Shown in pieces: positions 33,282 to 33,454 of a DNA stretch of 33,454 nt (the stretch's first letter is position 1; each line of letters opens with the position of its first letter). Position numbers and translations under genes: made by a program. The notes beneath the pieces are model-generated. The model did not search any database. It worked only from the letters and a program-made list of their open reading frames with translations, and was not told the origin of the DNA. The DNA comes from Bacteroidota bacterium (GTDB taxonomy: Bacteria > Bacteroidota > Bacteroidia > Bacteroidales > Dysgonomonadaceae). The stretch spans positions 1 through 33,454 of the forward strand of contig JAEWGM010000034.1 in assembly GCA_023388315.1 (NCBI GenBank), written 5' to 3'.

Positions 33282-33342
33282 CTTTACTCCTTTAACGCTT
33301 ACAATCAATAAAGATATGGTTACTGAGCTGGCACAAAGATAA

Positions 33343-33380
33343 TTTTTTTTTTTGAGATAGTAAAATTACACAGTATTTTA
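33343..33380 (+). promoter_or_regulatory. Poly-T tract and candidate promoter of hsdS
   Basis: An 11-base T homopolymer (33343-33353) ends in G, forming a TTTG -33 box (33351-33354). After 19 bases TATTTTA (33374-33380) matches six of eight positions of the -7 box. The start codon of hsdS is 25 bases further on. The homopolymer lies upstream of the -33 box, so slippage would alter upstream spacing rather than the core. Confidence 0.45.
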
Positions 33381-33405
33381 ACATTAAGGATACTAAACAA
33401 TCAAG

Positions 33406-33454
33406 ATGAATACTAAAAATAAACAAAGTAAGAATTTTCCAAATTTGAGATTTC
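33406..33454 (+). CDS. hsdS: Type I restriction system, S (specificity) subunit, N-terminal end (partial)
   Basis: Only 16 codons are in the window, reading MNTKNKQSKNFPNLRF. The NFPNLRF end fits the common opening of HsdS proteins in this phylum and in Firmicutes (P-x-LRFPEF, just before the first target recognition domain). The position, 140 bases after the last accessory gene of an hsdR/hsdM locus that otherwise lacks a specificity subunit, supports the call. A private promoter is likely. Whether the gene is intact, or subject to inversion with other hsdS copies, lies beyond the right edge. Confidence 0.7.
   Translation, partial: MNTKNKQSKNFPNLRF

Overview
This window looks like a chromosomal segment of a Bacteroidota bacterium, most likely of the order Bacteroidales. 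The basis is the set of gene families (three-gene proton-translocating transhydrogenase, cytochrome bd oxidase, DUF3467, DUF4230, a beta-barrel protein with a carboxypeptidase-regulatory-like N-terminus, LytS/LytTR two-component pair). Many upstream regions also carry the Bacteroidota -7 promoter box TAnnTTTG, and Shine-Dalgarno sequences are mostly absent. The exact genus cannot be told from the sequence alone.

Layout. 1-5417 is bioenergetic: the end of pntAA, then pntAB and pntB, a DUF3467 protein, and cydA-cydB closed by a clear intrinsic terminator. 5483-7008 encodes an RsiV/DUF3298-type lipoprotein overlapping rsmG. 7124-10736 encodes a metallo-beta-lactamase-fold hydrolase and full-length glycine decarboxylase gcvP, ended by a second strong terminator. 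10758-12276 holds a DUF4230 protein and a divergent DJ-1/PfpI protein. 12361-12852 is a noncoding tandem array (about 2.25 copies of a 219-220 bp unit, each full copy with a long inverted repeat). 12868-15439 holds two minus-strand transporters (MFS and YeiH family). 15762-20329 is a probable operon of a beta-barrel outer-membrane protein, a LytS-type sensor kinase and a LytTR response regulator. It is followed by an export operon (ABC ATPase, HlyD-like lipoprotein adaptor, FtsX-like permease, TolC-like channel; 20461-24608). A luciferase-like monooxygenase lies convergent to it.

From about 25,700 to the end the sequence becomes visibly more AT-rich and turns into a restriction/defence locus. 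It begins with a possible hsdS relic and a truncated Fic domain. Then come hsdR, a PrrC-like anticodon nuclease gene overlapping hsdM by 4 bases, a DUF3800 gene overlapping by 4 bases a small gene that I suspect encodes a RelE/Barnase/EndoU-like nuclease, and the first 16 codons of an hsdS at the right edge.

The most interesting part is this last locus. It is a type I restriction-modification system that embeds a candidate tRNA-cleaving suicide module (Arg-x3-Glu...His triad visible) and, between hsdM and hsdS, a translationally coupled pair of putative nucleases whose role I do not know from any described system.
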